A stretch of DNA of 64,000 nucleotides, from NCBI GenBank assembly GCA_014058105.1, contig JACGCM010002535.1, forward strand, positions 1 through 64,000, given 5' to 3'. Position numbers and translations under genes: made by a program. Origin of the DNA: Kingdonia uniflora (lineage: Eukaryota > Streptophyta > Magnoliopsida > Ranunculales > Circaeasteraceae). The notes beneath the pieces were generated by a model. That model had not been told where the DNA came from. It made no database searches and saw only the letters and a program-made list of their open reading frames with translations. This document shows, piece by piece, positions 22,490 to 34,850 of this stretch. Numbering within the stretch: the first letter of the stretch is position 1; every line of letters starts with the position of its first letter.

Positions 22490-24005
22490 GAAGAAAAGTA
22501 ATATTTGGTTCATAAAGGAGTAGGAGTCGGTGGAGGAAGTTTTAGTGACAAAGCGTGTCTTATCGTTTCAAGGAAGTGTTTTGGTTATGAGAGTATTGCA
22601 ACTATAAAACCAACCCGTATAACTTTACATAGGTCCACTTTAATATTACTCCATATTGATCACAAATTCATTGGATCCAAATTTTCAATCCCACAAAGCT
22701 TATTTAGAATGTGTCACTTCCAGACTATCGATAAAAAAAATCTCATTAATAATGCCATATTTAGGCCTTACCTATTCTAACTAACAAAATTGTTAGAAAT
22801 ATCCTTAGATCTACTCTAACTCCCTTGTAAATTTGTATCGATAAGTCTTGGAAAATAATTTATTATCAAAATTACTTATTTATAATATATGATTGTCGCG
22901 GCATTTTCTTGGTCATTGCCAAGATAGAGCTTATTCAATGTTGAGAGGTTGTACTAACGATAAGTATATTGTATGACATATTTTGTGTATTAAATAGTTG
23001 TCTTTTAAGAAATATTGTATATATATTCGGTAAGAATAATTTCCTTGGGGCTTATAAGTTATAATGAAGAATAATCCATCGGCGTTGTGGATGTAAACAC
23101 ATTTCCATTTGTTTCTCCAACGAACGTTATGTCCTTGAAGCAAGAATATGATTTGGTGCCTTTCCGCCAGTTGAAATTCTTGTGGTCTGCTTTGGATGAT
23201 GACTACGTTGATTATTTTTTGATGATGATATTTCTTTCTTTATAGCATTTGTTGTTGATGGGGATGACTTGTGAAATTGAAATTAAATTTTTTAGTAAAA
23301 TTTTTGCATTTTTTCAACTTATTTCTTCATTTCTTTTCTTCCATTGCTACCGAAATAGCTGTCATAAATTTTTTGATATGGTTTATGATTTTTTTAAGGC
23401 TTTCTAAATTTTTTGGAAAATTTTCTTGGTTAATCATTTTGGTTTTTCTTCTGGTGATGGAGTTTGAATTGTAGTCATTTTTGTACTTTGTTTGGATTTA
23501 TGTTTATAAATAGAGACCACTTTGTGCAGTAGTTTTGGTGGTTATAATAATCCTTATTCATTCATAAAACTTTTTTGGTCCCACTTGTTCTTTTTGATGT
23601 ATAATTGTCTAGTATTTGGTTTTACATAGGCTTTGAAAAGGATAACTTGAAAATTCCTGCCCATTCGTTTGAACTGATCCAAAACTTGGAGCCCATTGGT
23701 TGCGTGTCCTTTGTTTGGACCATGTGAAATTAGAATGCAGATAGGGCATATACTTCATTGTAAGTACTTGCTACTATATCTATATAGCAGTTGGTGTGTT
23801 TCCTATCTGAGAGGGAGATTGTGAGTGAGCAAGTATTTCTCTCTATTCTCTACAGTGAGTTGTGACAATCAGACAAATAGGATTTAGTAATCATCTATTT
23901 ATAAAAATCCCATGTGAGGTAATGATGATAACACTCTTCTTCGCCACTATAAGAATATAGATATTGTTGTTGCTGTTTATTATCGTATTAGTATTAGTAT
24001 TACTA
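22490..24005. other. Intergenic, no gene seen
   Basis: AT-rich DNA with T-rich tracts near 23300-23420. The open frames here are short and T-rich without codon character. No repeat family is recognisable. Confidence 0.45.
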
Positions 24006-24880
24006 TCAATAATTTTTAAATGTATAGTTTTGTTTTATTCGTATATACGAATTAATCTGGAAAATAAGCAGCGCAAATATATTAGAATTATAAATCAAAC
24101 TTAACTGCTTTACACAATTAGAGAATCTCCCGACTGTGTTCTTCGAAAGTTTCTTTGGAGAGTTAGGCCTAACTTCATTTCTTATCGAATAAAATTTGGT
24201 TGGAAGGCTAAATTGAGAATCTCTCACATCTCTAAATGAATAGGACCTTGGTAACTCATTAGAATTCTAGGTTGGTGATACAGGTGCAGTGGGTTGAACT
24301 CTTGGAGGCCGCCAACCACCACCATTTCCATTGAAAGATGGTTTTCTTAGAAAAGGACTGCTCTTTGTACTTATGTTCCTCTCTTGATGTTGCTCCCCAT
24401 CAATATAAAGGTCTAGTACCTTGTTAGATTCATGAGTTAAGAAATTAGACCTACATCTGAATGGGACTTGTGAACAGCTGCAAAACGACTTCTAGAAGAG
24501 TCATAATAGTCGTTGAACAAATCAGGAGAGTCAATCTTCTCTACTATGCATGGCTTTCTAGTACAGATGCTTCTTTTACCAATCTGAGTCATGAAATGCG
24601 TTCTCTCTGGAGTAAGAGAACGACAAGCACACTATAAGAGGGATACAAAAATAAACCTCATAACATGAAATACAACTTCACTGCTTGCTCAATCTTTCCA
24701 ATAACGGTAAAAATCATAACATGAAAATTAACTTCATAAGAAAAGAAATCAATCTCAAATCTTTCCAGTTTTGATTTCAAAAGTTTAAAACCATACCGTA
24801 ATGGATTATCAGGTTGGGGAGAAGAACTGTTGGTAGTAGTCAGAGAAGATATACTTTGCTCGCATAAAGGAGCATATATG
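24006..24880 (-). pseudogene. Exons of an unrecognised plant gene, broken
   Basis: On the minus strand one exon-like stretch ends at 24797 (reading LCEQSISSLTTTNSSSPQP then DNPLR) directly before a GTATGG donor. After about 165 bp of AT-rich intron-like DNA ending in CTTATAG, a second exon starts near 24631 with ACRSLTPERTHFMTQIGKR and runs to SRFAAVHKS. A one-base shift near 24460 then leads to FLTHESNKVLDLYIDGEQ and a proline-rich GGGWRPPRVQPTAPVSPT. A TAG at 24267-24269 interrupts, and the same frame continues with SYSFRDVRDSQFSLPTKFYS. The splice signals and consistent codon use show a genuine gene; the frameshift and stop show that it is decayed. I cannot name the family. Confidence 0.5.
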
Positions 24881-25962
24881 GGTAAAACTATTAAGTAATA
24901 ATAAGAGTATTACTTAAAAATTAAGGATTTTGGATGAGAATCATATATGGGTAAAAAGAAATCATACATGGCAAAAGTTAATGACAAACCTTTATCATAT
25001 TCCTTGTCTCTAAAGTTAACACCAATCTTTTGGGCTTAAAAACATTAATATGTATTATTAATGAGATGCAATAATACTTAAAAGACACAAACAATATAAT
25101 ATATTTGTGAAATTAAAGAATACCTAATGAAGGAAAATTATGCAATTACATTGGATCGTATCCTATTAAGAGAAAAGTCATGGCAAGGTTGAAAGAAGTC
25201 TTTGATTGTTTCATTCCCATTGAGATATTGGAGGTTGGAGTTTAATTTGCATAAATTAAAGGCATAACTTCTTCTTAATATGGTAAATGGACTAATCGAC
25301 ATGTTACCACCTCCTACATGAAAATGGAATAATTTTAACTTCCAAAAAGATAATGTTTCCTCAAAATATTATATTGTAGATCATCACTTCTAGATAGATT
25401 AATGCATCAATTACTATAAACATGTGCTTCCATTATCCCATTTAATATTATCCATAACTTGTGCCAAATATGTTTTAAAATGTCCTAGAATTGATTCTAT
25501 AAATAGGTAGTATTATAGGTTAACTACTCAGTCATTAATGGTTTATATTTACTTAATAAATATCCCTTTTGTAAATACCTTGTGAAGTACTTTTGGATGT
25601 TCTCCCCATTATAAAAGAATGACACCTATTTAAAGTGGTGGAATCATAGGAGAGTAATAGCATTGTTAGCTGAATTGCTTAAATGATTTAATAATGCATT
25701 TGACGAACATCGCTTTTGAATCATAAAATGATCTCCATAATAGTTTCACCAAAAATTTTGTTAAAAGGATATCAATACATCTAGTTGTTTTAGATGAATC
25801 AACACTATTAGCATGATATTTACAATATATTTCCTTCTTATAAAAATATGATAAATGGTGTTACGGATATAACCCAAACTACTAACTCAACAACCAAAAG
25901 AATTTAGGTATAATTTTGAAGACGGTTAAATATGGGAAATAATCAAATGAATCTGTAAAGCC
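24881..25962. other. Intergenic, no gene seen
   Basis: AT-rich sequence upstream of the gene remnant. No gene, RNA or recognisable repeat apart from short A/T runs. Confidence 0.45.
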
Positions 25963-26367
25963 TGTAAGACTTATTATGGCCCACACGAGTAAGGGTATTT
26001 CAGTAACTATGGATTTCTAATTATGATGATTCAAGTCCTAATAGGAAATTAATCATATTGGTTAATGAGGTTAGAGCTTACTACAACTCTCTACATTGAT
26101 AGAAAGTAGTTCTAATTAAAATGGGAAACTAGGTTCTCTGTCTACCTATATAAGTATACCTAGCCCATCAACTAAAACATTATCTCAAAGAAAATGTAAA
26201 TAAAGAAAAAACTTAGTTGCCACATCTCGCCGCCGCTGACGAACACAAAAGACATACCTCAATCAATTAAGCTATGGATTAAAGTATGTGATTATGTTTC
26301 TATATTATCGTTTATTGTGATTATCGTATTAAGTCCTAGGTCTTTATAAATCTTGTCATGTTTTACA
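25963..26367 (+). repeat. 5' LTR of the copia element
   Basis: About 405 bp from TGTAAGACTTATTATGG to GTCATGTTTTACA, with TG and CA ends. The short length is normal for copia elements. Confidence 0.85.
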
Positions 26368-26369
26368 TA

Positions 26370-26381
26370 TGGTATCAGAGC
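26370..26381 (+). other. Primer-binding site, initiator-Met tRNA
   Basis: TGGTATCAGAGC is an exact match to the complement of the initiator-Met tRNA 3' end, 2 bp after the LTR. Confidence 0.88.
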
Positions 26382-27506
26382 TTTGTTAGACTTTTACGAT
26401 TTTCTGATTATTATTTATTTGCGTTTGTCGATTTATTTTCCCGTTCGTACATATAATGTGAGTAGATCAAGATTAGGGTTTGTTGAATATACAAGATTAA
26501 AAGTGTTTGTTTAGATCTAACTTGTAACAGGTTAAGAATTATTTGTTGAAGAGATATTTTTTTCTTTTCTTTTTCTCATTATTCAATCACGTGACTATGA
26601 GAAGAGATTTATAATACTTTTGTGACTTCTTATATTAGTTAGGTTTTTTTGGTGTCAAAAGTTGTTTTTTTATCTTGTAGCATTAACTTCCAGCATGATA
26701 TTTGGCTTTATTTAAATGTACAATTAGTGTGGTCAGTTGTATAAACCAAACCTTTAATAATTAAAACAAATGTATTGCTTAACATTAATGGAAGGTTATG
26801 TACGTATTATTATCAACTAGCATCTGTTTGTATATATTTTGATATTTATGGTTAAGTTAGATCACTAGTTCAGAAGAGTAGTCATTCACGATTATAATCC
26901 ACTATTAGCACTTTCTACTTTCTTGATTTTAATTTTCTTGACATCTTAATTATGATATCATGTTTACAATCATATGTTTTGACTATATTAATATAACTAT
27001 CATGATTTGATATACACTTATATTTTACAATGTTGTAATATCGATTTGTGATCTATTACATAAGCCGGTTGGAAGTCGCCAAAGTAACCCAACTATTATG
27101 AAGCATAGATATCAAACCGAGTACGTAACGATTTATTTTATCTCAAAATATTATGAATTTTCCTAAAGGCAGATCGACTTTTGGGAGATTAATAAATTAA
27201 AATAAGGTAATTAGGATGTATTCTTGATTGATTTTGGAACAAATAGCCCAAAGGTGAAGGACTAATCTAATTTGGCATATACTTTTAATAAGCCCTATAA
27301 AATTACTATTATAACTATTTGAGTGAATACTTTATATATCGCAGTTTAAGCCTAAAGGTTGACTTGTGATGATATTATTATTTCATCATCGGAATATAAA
27401 TTTTTGTAATTTTTTTATATTCTGACTTTATTTATTTATCTATAAATCATAGCATTAATATTTTGTGAGTTTTTAATTATTTTGCAGTACCGAACCTGAT
27501 TTTACT
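26382..27506 (+). other. Untranslated leader of the copia element
   Basis: AT-rich, about 1.1 kb between the primer-binding site and the first gag-like codons. No coding frame is seen. The length is long for a leader and may include unrelated insertions. Confidence 0.4.
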
Positions 27507-28340
27507 ACATTCGCATGTTTCGTCTGTTCCAATTCTCAATATAACTAATATTTCAAATTGAAGTGAATAAATTCAGTTTCACTTAGGTGTTCTGGATCTT
27601 GATTTAGTACTCTTGGTTGTAAAACCCGCTGATCTTTCTATTGAGAGTAGTACGGATGAGAAGACTTTCCATAAAGCTTGGGAAAAGTTGAACATGGTAA
27701 ACCTTATGTTTATGCAGATGATAATAACAACTAATATCAAGTCTTCACTTCCAAAGTCTGAAAATGGGAAAGAATTTTTAACATCTATGACAAAACATTT
27801 TAAAACTATTAATAAGTTATTAGCTGGGACTTTAATGGCTAAACTTACTATAATAAAATATGATGGTGTACGAGGCATACATGAGCATGTCTTAAAAATG
27901 ACAAATCTAGTTGCTAAACTTAAAACGTTGGGGATGGAAGTGAATGATTTCTTTATTGCTCAATTTATTTTAAACTCTTTGCCTTCTCAGCTTGGTCTAT
28001 TTCAAATTCATTACAACACTATTAAGGATAAGTGGAATATAAACTAATTGGCCAACTTGATTGTTCAAGAGGAGGCATGGCTTAAGCAACAAGGAAATCA
28101 TTCAGTTCATCTTACAGTACAAAAAGCTATAAAGAATTGGAGGAAGCCTAATAAGAAATGAGGATCACTCAAGGTAAAAGGGCCTTCTAATGTTACTAAA
28201 GCTCCTAAGATGGAATGTGACAATGAACTTAATAGGTGCTACTTCTATAAAATGATGGGGCATGTTCAGAAAGATTATCAAAAACATAAGGTTTGGTTCA
28301 AAAAGAAAGGCAATCATTTAGCTTTTGTATGTTTCGAATA
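27507..28340 (+). pseudogene. copia gag remnant
   Basis: Gag-like text begins just before 27560 with two early stops and then stays open at 27613-28047, including FHKAWEKLNMVNLMFM and LKTLGMEVNDFFIAQFILNS, typical of the copia capsid (UBN2) domain. The zinc knuckle near 28235-28290 reads CYFYKMMGHVQKDYQKH, in which two of the three cysteines are tyrosine. Stops interrupt after 28047. It is not functional. Confidence 0.82.
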
Positions 28341-28760
28341 ATATCTTACTGAAGTTCCTTTTAAAACTTGGTGGATTGACTCAAGTGCTACTGTTTATGC
28401 TTCTAATACGATGAAGGGATTCCTTACAACTCAGAATGCGAAACCAAATGAAAAATTCATATTCATAAGAAATAGAGTTAAAGCTTCTGCTGAAGCCGTG
28501 GGGACCTCTTATTTATTCTTAGATACTGGATATCATTTAGATTTATCGCTTACCTTCTATGTTCCTTCAATTTCTTGTAATTTTCTTTCTTTATATCTTT
28601 TAGACCTTGATGGGTATTCTTTTCACTTTGGAAATGGTTCTTTCAGTTTATTCAAGAATTCCGCTTTTATTGGCTTTAGTATTTTATGTTGTAGCCTATA
28701 CAAATTAAATATTGATAACATGTTCACCAAAATCCTTTTGACCCTGCATCGTGCTGTTGG
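28341..28760 (+). pseudogene. copia protease remnant
   Basis: WWIDSSATVYAS at 28370-28405 is the active site. Copia proteases normally have D-S-G-A, and here serine replaces glycine. The remainder reads FYVPSISCNFLSLYLL and YSFHFGNGSF, matching the usual later blocks. Confidence 0.8.
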
Positions 28761-29880
28761 AACGAGGCGTGGCATAACTAATAAAAATTCCTCCATCTTG
28801 TGGCACAGACGGCTGAGGCATATCTCTATAGAAGGAATGCAGAGATTAGTAAAAGATGGGGTCCTTCCGAACCTTGATTTTACAAATTTTGGTGTGTGTA
28901 TAGATTGAATTAAAGGCAAACAATCCAAACACACCAAGAAGGGTACCACAAGAAGTACGGAGCTTCTTGAATTATTCATATAGACATTTATAGACCTTTT
29001 ACCACTCCCTATTTTATGGGAGAAAAGTATTTTATCACCTTTATTGATGAATTTTTATGTAATGGTTATGTCTATTTATTAAGTGAAAAATCTTAAGTAG
29101 TGAATATCATTGAGGTATATATTACTGAGGTTGAAAGACAATTAGGCAAAAAGGTAAAAGTTATTAGGTCAAATAGAGGTGGTGAATACTATGGTAGATA
29201 TAACGAATCGGGTCAGTGCTCTGGCCCATTAGCCAAACTCCTAGAAAAGATTGGTATTTGTGCTTAATACATAATGCCAGGAACGCCACAACAGAAAGGT
29301 GCAGCTAAAAGGCGTAATAATACTTTAATAAAAATGGTTAGGAGTATGATAAGTAATTCCAATTTTACCCATATATTTGTAGATTAAATCTCTAAAGACC
29401 GTTGTATATTTATTAAATAGGGTTTCAAGTAAGGCAGTTTTGAAAACTCCATTCGAGCTTTAAACTGGAAGGAAACCTAGTTTAAAGCAGCTTCATGTTT
29501 GGGAATGTGCAGCGGAGGCTAAATTTTGCAATCCACATGAAAAGAAATTAAACCTTAAAACTATTAGTGGATACTTTATTGGTTATTCTGATAAGTCCAA
29601 AGGATATGGTTTTACTGTCCTACCCATAGTACGAGAATTGTTAAAACCGATAATACAAGATTCCTTGAAAATGGTAAAATTAGTGGGAGTAATGAATCAC
29701 GAAATATGGTTATTGAGGAAGTTAGGGTAAAAGTCTCATTGCCCATAACTTATAATCCTATTGTTGTTCCAATGGTTGTTGATCAAATTGATAATACCGA
29801 GCAACAACAGAGTAATTAGCCACTCCATAATATGATTTTCACCAATGCACCGATAATAGAGGCACCTCAAGAAATGTCGA
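28761..29880 (+). pseudogene. copia integrase remnant
   Basis: The zinc-binding start reads LWHRRLRHISIEGMQRLV and ends at VCID, then a TGA at 28906-28908 and IKGKQ, so the second-last motif is interrupted. Core blocks are visible in changing frames: PFMGEKYF-like text near 29020, SNRGGEYYG near 29175, and PQQKGAAKRRNNTLI near 29290 where the catalytic glutamate would lie. It contains many stops. Confidence 0.75.
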
Positions 29881-29907
29881 TCCCACCAGGAAAGGAGATC
29901 TACTATT

Positions 29908-30692
29908 TTGGATGACTATGTGGTGTACTTACAGGAATTTGAATTTGACATAGGGATTATTAAGGATCCGGTTTTATTTTCACAAGCTATGGATAGTAAT
30001 AATTCTACTAAATGGATTGATGCTATGAAAGAAAAGTTGAAATCAATGGAACAAAATGAAGTTTGGGATCTTGTTGAATTGCCAAATGGATACCAGAAAG
30101 TTGGTTTTAAATGGGTCTCTAAGACCAAACGTGATAGTAATGGCAATATCAAACGATATAAAACCCGACTTGTGGCCAAAGGTTTTACTTAGAAAGAAGG
30201 CATTGAGTACAAGGAGATCTCCTTACCTATATCAAAGAAGGACTTACTTAGAATTATTATGGCATTGGTGGCTCATTATGATTTAGAGTTACACCAAATG
30301 GATGTAATAACTACTTTTCTGAATGGGAGTTTCGATGAAAAAGTCTATATGAATCAACCTGAGGGTTTCTCCGAAGAAGGGCAAGAAAATATGGTTTGTA
30401 AGCTTAAGAAATCAATATATGGTCTTAAACAAGCTTCTCGCCAATGGTACATTAAGTTTTACAAAGCCATTGTTCCTTTTGGCTTTAAGGAAAACATTGC
30501 TGATCGATGTATATACCTCAAGGTCAGTGGGAGTAAGTGTATATATTTGGTTTTGTATGTTGATAATATCTTACTTGCTAGTAATGATTTTGGTCTACTT
30601 CACCAGACTAAGAAGTTTCTCTCTATGAACTTTGAAATAAAAGATTTAGGTGAGGCACCTTACGTAATTATAATCGAAATCTATCGAGACTG
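29908..30692 (+). pseudogene. copia reverse transcriptase remnant
   Basis: Blocks in order are WIDAMKEKLKSMEQNEVWDL, GFKWVSKTKRDSNGNIKRYK, LHQMDVITTFLNGSFDEKVY, KKSIYGLKQASRQWYIKF, and the catalytic block as YVDNILLAS. The second aspartate of Y-V-D-D is asparagine (codon 30565-30567), which would inactivate the enzyme. A TAG near 30190 and a TGA at 30691 also break the frame. Confidence 0.88.
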
Positions 30693-31514
30693 AGCACAAG
30701 GATTATTAGGGTTGTCTCAGAAAACTTATATCAATAAACTTTTAGAGAGATTCGGTATAGAGAATTGTTCAGCTAGTGATGCACCAATTTGGAAAGGTGA
30801 TAAATTTAGTCTTATGCAATGCCCAAAGATTGAATGGGAACGTAAACAGATGGAAATTTTTTTGTACGCATCTACCGTGGGAAGTCTAATGTATGCGCAG
30901 ACTTGTACTAGATTGGACATAAGCTTTGCCATTGATACATTGGGTAGATATCAAATTAACCCAGGGATGGATCATTGGAAAGTTGCAAAGAAAGTTATGA
31001 TGTACTTACAAGGAACAAAAAATTTCATGCTCATATTTAGGAGGTCTGATCATTTAGAAGTGATCGGTTACTCAAACTTAGATTTTGTTGGATGCCCTAA
31101 TAGTAGGAAGTCTACTTTTGGTTATGTCTTCTAACTGGCTCGAGGGGAAATTTCATGGAAAAGTACAAAATAAGATAGTATTTCTTCATCTACTATGGAG
31201 GTTGAGTTTGTGGCATGCTAGGAGGCCACAAATCATGGTTTATGGTTAGAGTTGTCGACTCTATTTTTAAGCCGTTGAGAATTTATTGTGATAATACTAC
31301 AACAGTCTTTTTCTCCAAGAATGATAACTATTCTAATGGTGCTAAGTACATGGAGATAAAATATTTATCAGTTAAGGAGTATGTTCAGAAACAACGAGTG
31401 TTTATAAAATATATAAACATAATCCTTATGGTTGTAGATCCATTGACTAAGGGATTACCGCCAAAGACATTTAAGGAACATGTTCAGAGTATGGGTCTTG
31501 GGCGAATTCCATAA
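30693..31514 (+). pseudogene. copia RNase H remnant
   Basis: TYINKLLERFGIENC and ASTVGSLMYAQTCTRLDISF lead into the RNase H domain, where YSNLDFVGCPNSRKSTFGYV is visible at about 31066-31130. The usual aspartate after Y-x is asparagine here. The last part at 31215-31514 contains LRIYCDNTTTVFFSKN, KYMEIKYLSVKEYVQ and VDPLTKGLPPKTFKEHV, the standard C-terminus. Confidence 0.85.
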
Positions 31515-31995
31515 TGTTTTTCTTTATAGATAAGGATATTTTAGTTTGATAGTTTTCTTTAGACATCTTATTGAGATCTTATTACAGTATGTTTATAATA
31601 TTTTCCTATTTACCATTATGTGTACACATGTACATGATTGGAGGAATGATAACAGGAAAGTCTTTTGACATGATATTATTAATAGACCTTTTATAGGCCT
31701 ATTTTTTCACGCCTATAAACCTCACTTATGAACCAAGTTAAATAGTTCATTATTTTTGTAGTACATGGAAGGTAGTGTGTCGCAAAATTGCATAAGACCA
31801 CAATTACTTGCTTTAGTAAATTGTTTAATTTTGGTATTATGATGACTAATAAAGATAGTATGACTTGGATATATTTTAAATCACGCGTGTATCAGTTATT
31901 TAATCGTCGAGCCCATTTTGGGTCAAATTTTTTGCAAACTTAAGTTTTATCGAGTATGATTTTCAAACCTACTTCATAACGGCCAAGTGGGATAA

Positions 31996-32332
31996 TTTAA
32001 GACTTATTATGGCCAACATGAGTAAGGGACTTTTAGAAATTATGGGTTTCTAATTATGATGATTTAAGTCCTAATAGGAAACTAATCTTATTTGTTTATG
32101 GGGTTAGGGTTTCCTATAACTCTCTACTTTGATAAAACGTAGTTCTAATTGAAATAGGAAACTAGGTCATCTCTCTACCTACATAAGTGTGCCTAGCCCA
32201 TCAACTAAAAATACTATCTTAAAGAAAAGGTTAAAGGAGAGAAAACTCACTTGTCACCGATCGCCACGGCTGACGAACACAAATGACATACCTCAATCAA
32301 TCAAGTTATGGATCAAGGTATGTGATTATGTT
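31996..32332 (+). repeat. 3' LTR of the copia element, truncated
   Basis: It follows CCAAGTGGGATAAT and matches the 5' LTR up to TGTGATTATGTTT, then diverges. The TG start reads TT. Differences from the 5' LTR are common, so the insertion is old. Confidence 0.8.
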
Positions 32333-34691
32333 TAAGATAACATAAACATTTCAGAGATTAAACTATACCTCTACCAATAGAATACTTTCATGCCTTCTTC
32401 CAAGTCTATGTTAACTTGAACCATCTTGATCAAAACTTCATAGCATAAGGAAAATTCAAATCAATTAAATGGACATTGAAATTTGATGATAACAATAATA
32501 ATCCAAAGCACTTCATTAAATTATAATGTAGTTTACATTATAATCCAAAGTTATAGTTGGATCATTTACTAAAGAAGGCTACTGTTAGATCATTTATAAA
32601 AATCCCTCAACATAGTTGAAACCAATTGTTAAAATAAGACAAAGAATCAAAAATAAGTACCTCTACCAAAATTTGGGGAAAATAACAAAATTCCCCAATT
32701 ATATCTTAGAGATCAATTCCTATACGTAAGTTGAAAAAATTAGAATCAAATACTGATGCCTAATAAGACATGAAGAGAGTATGTATCATTATCTTTCATA
32801 TATAAGCTACTCCCAAAAAACAAATAAACAAAAAACACAAAATATTTAATCTATAATAACATTTGATTACTAACCAATCATTGGAACCATTAACATTTAT
32901 AAGAAAGAACAAAGGTTTCTTATTCCTCGAGGTCATGGAAAGTATTCAAATGAATAATGTTTTGAGGCATGAGGGACAACAAAAATTACATTTAAAAGCC
33001 CTTAATGAAAATTTGGCGTTTCCAATATTCTATATTTTTTACCTACATGGTTTCCAAAAGCCTATAATTAGTTGGGCATTTTTTTATTGTAGAACAATTT
33101 TTTTTTAAAAGCATATATAATAATCCCATATGTTAATAGAACCTTTATATTTGAAAAGCAAAAGATACAGCCTTAAAGATTTATAATAAACATATCGATC
33201 AAAATGTTAAAATTGTTGTTAACAAGCATCCTGTACCGTAATGACCCTATAATAAGATAAGGAGACAATTATAGCATTATTAATTAGTTGATATTGCTAC
33301 ATAGGATAGAGTCCTGTATTTGTATTACGCACAGTCTCATAATGTCTGAAAGGTAGCTTGATGAGATAAATAATCAAACACTTCCAAGCACACTTTACAG
33401 TATTGTATGTATTTCGATGGATGGTATCACATTTATTGGGCATTATCACTTAAATGGATGTATAGTGTCAGATTTATTGGAGGATATAACAAAAGCAATA
33501 GATGACAACTACAACACTACATGTAAAAGAGAATAACACACTTCATAACAAAATGCAGACTTGGGTACAATTAAGCGAAGAGCATACTCTAAAATAAAAC
33601 CGAGAAAACATACCTGATAAGAAAGCATGTTAAAGTTCTGTTGTTTTAAATCTTAAAAAAAAATAGAGATAGTTAAGAGAAAGCCAATAAAATCTATTGA
33701 ATGAACATTGGGTAGAAAGCGCGCATTCGTGAATCATTTCATCTTTCAAAGAGAACCGCATAAAAAATTTCCTCAAAAAACCTGTTAAAAATCAAAGGCT
33801 TAATCAACCCCATTAACCAACTATATAATATCGAAGTTAATACGAATAAACGATATTATGGCTAAACAAAACGACTGAGTAAGATAAAGTACTCACAAAT
33901 ATCCAGTAAAATATACAATTTGATTGATATGAGAGTAAGAAAAGATACTAATGTTTGTTGAATTTCTACATATAAATGATTAAGACTCAAAAATGAAACA
34001 ACAAACAAACTCACACAAAGAGAGATAGACAAAGTAAATGTCAAAGTGCCAATAGAAATTATAAGAAAATCTTCATTAACTCGAGATTCCATAACTAATG
34101 AGATGAACTCTAAATCATGACTTTGAGTACATAATCTCGACACAAACAAAAAGATTTTTACAGTGATTTTAAGAATCTTTTCATTTCTATAGTATGAGAT
34201 AAAATTCAAATGTTGTATATGAAATATAACCTCAATATAACAATATCTACATCAAAAACTAAGAATCATTACCTTTTCATTTCATGTATTTATATCAAAC
34301 AACTTAGGTTATGGACTTAATCCAACTATCCATTATCTATCCGACGACCTAGGGCATCAAACTCATTTTATTTCACCATCTACTCCCCTAGTCACCTGGG
34401 GCTACTACCTGGTAGCCCTTGGATTATGGCTCGGGTACATATGGACATTTGTCTGGTCGCCAGGGGGTATGGCCTAAGAACCTTGAGGTATTGCCCATTT
34501 AATTAAGGGTATGGCAAATACAAATTGGGGATTTTTCCTAATCACTTGGGATTTGGCTCGTGCAGTTGGGGCAATTGCTCTCAAGGCATGGTTTGGTCAC
34601 TTAGTATAGAAGGATTGATTGATAGCGATTATCTTAGAATCTTGCTAATGCTAAGAAAGAGACAAGGGGAGACCGTGATTTCCTTATTTTA

Positions 34692-34850
34692 GCCATCTCC
34701 TACCTTTCCTTCGAGAGAACCATTAAAACTCACAGATAAAATAGTTAAACGACAGTAAAAATTTATATTAAGAACATATAAGGTATTATTAAAAAATTAA
34801 CTATTATGCCTCATGAAATATAACATACCTTGCCATTATGGGAAAAATAA
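34692..34850. repeat. 159-bp direct repeat, copy 1
   Basis: It matches 36228-36386 at a constant offset of 1536 bp with no net length change. Both copies start GCCATCT and contain AACGACAGTAAAAATTTATA. No protein or known family is apparent. Confidence 0.8.

Larger units (their letters stand above)
25963..32332 (+). mobile_element. Ty1/copia retrotransposon, decayed
   Basis: The domain order is gag, protease, integrase, reverse transcriptase, RNase H, which defines the copia type. The 5' LTR is 25963-26367, followed by a primer-binding site at 26370. The 3' LTR starts at about 31996 after the purine-rich AAGTGGGATA and matches the 5' LTR from TAAGACTTATTATGGCC onward. It stops at about 32332, lacking the last 65 bp or so. 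A right target-site duplication therefore cannot be checked. Confidence 0.88.

Noticed and set aside
22505..22780. 91-codon plus-strand frame upstream of the RING gene
   Set aside because: It overlaps the presumed RING promoter on the opposite strand and shows no domain or codon bias.
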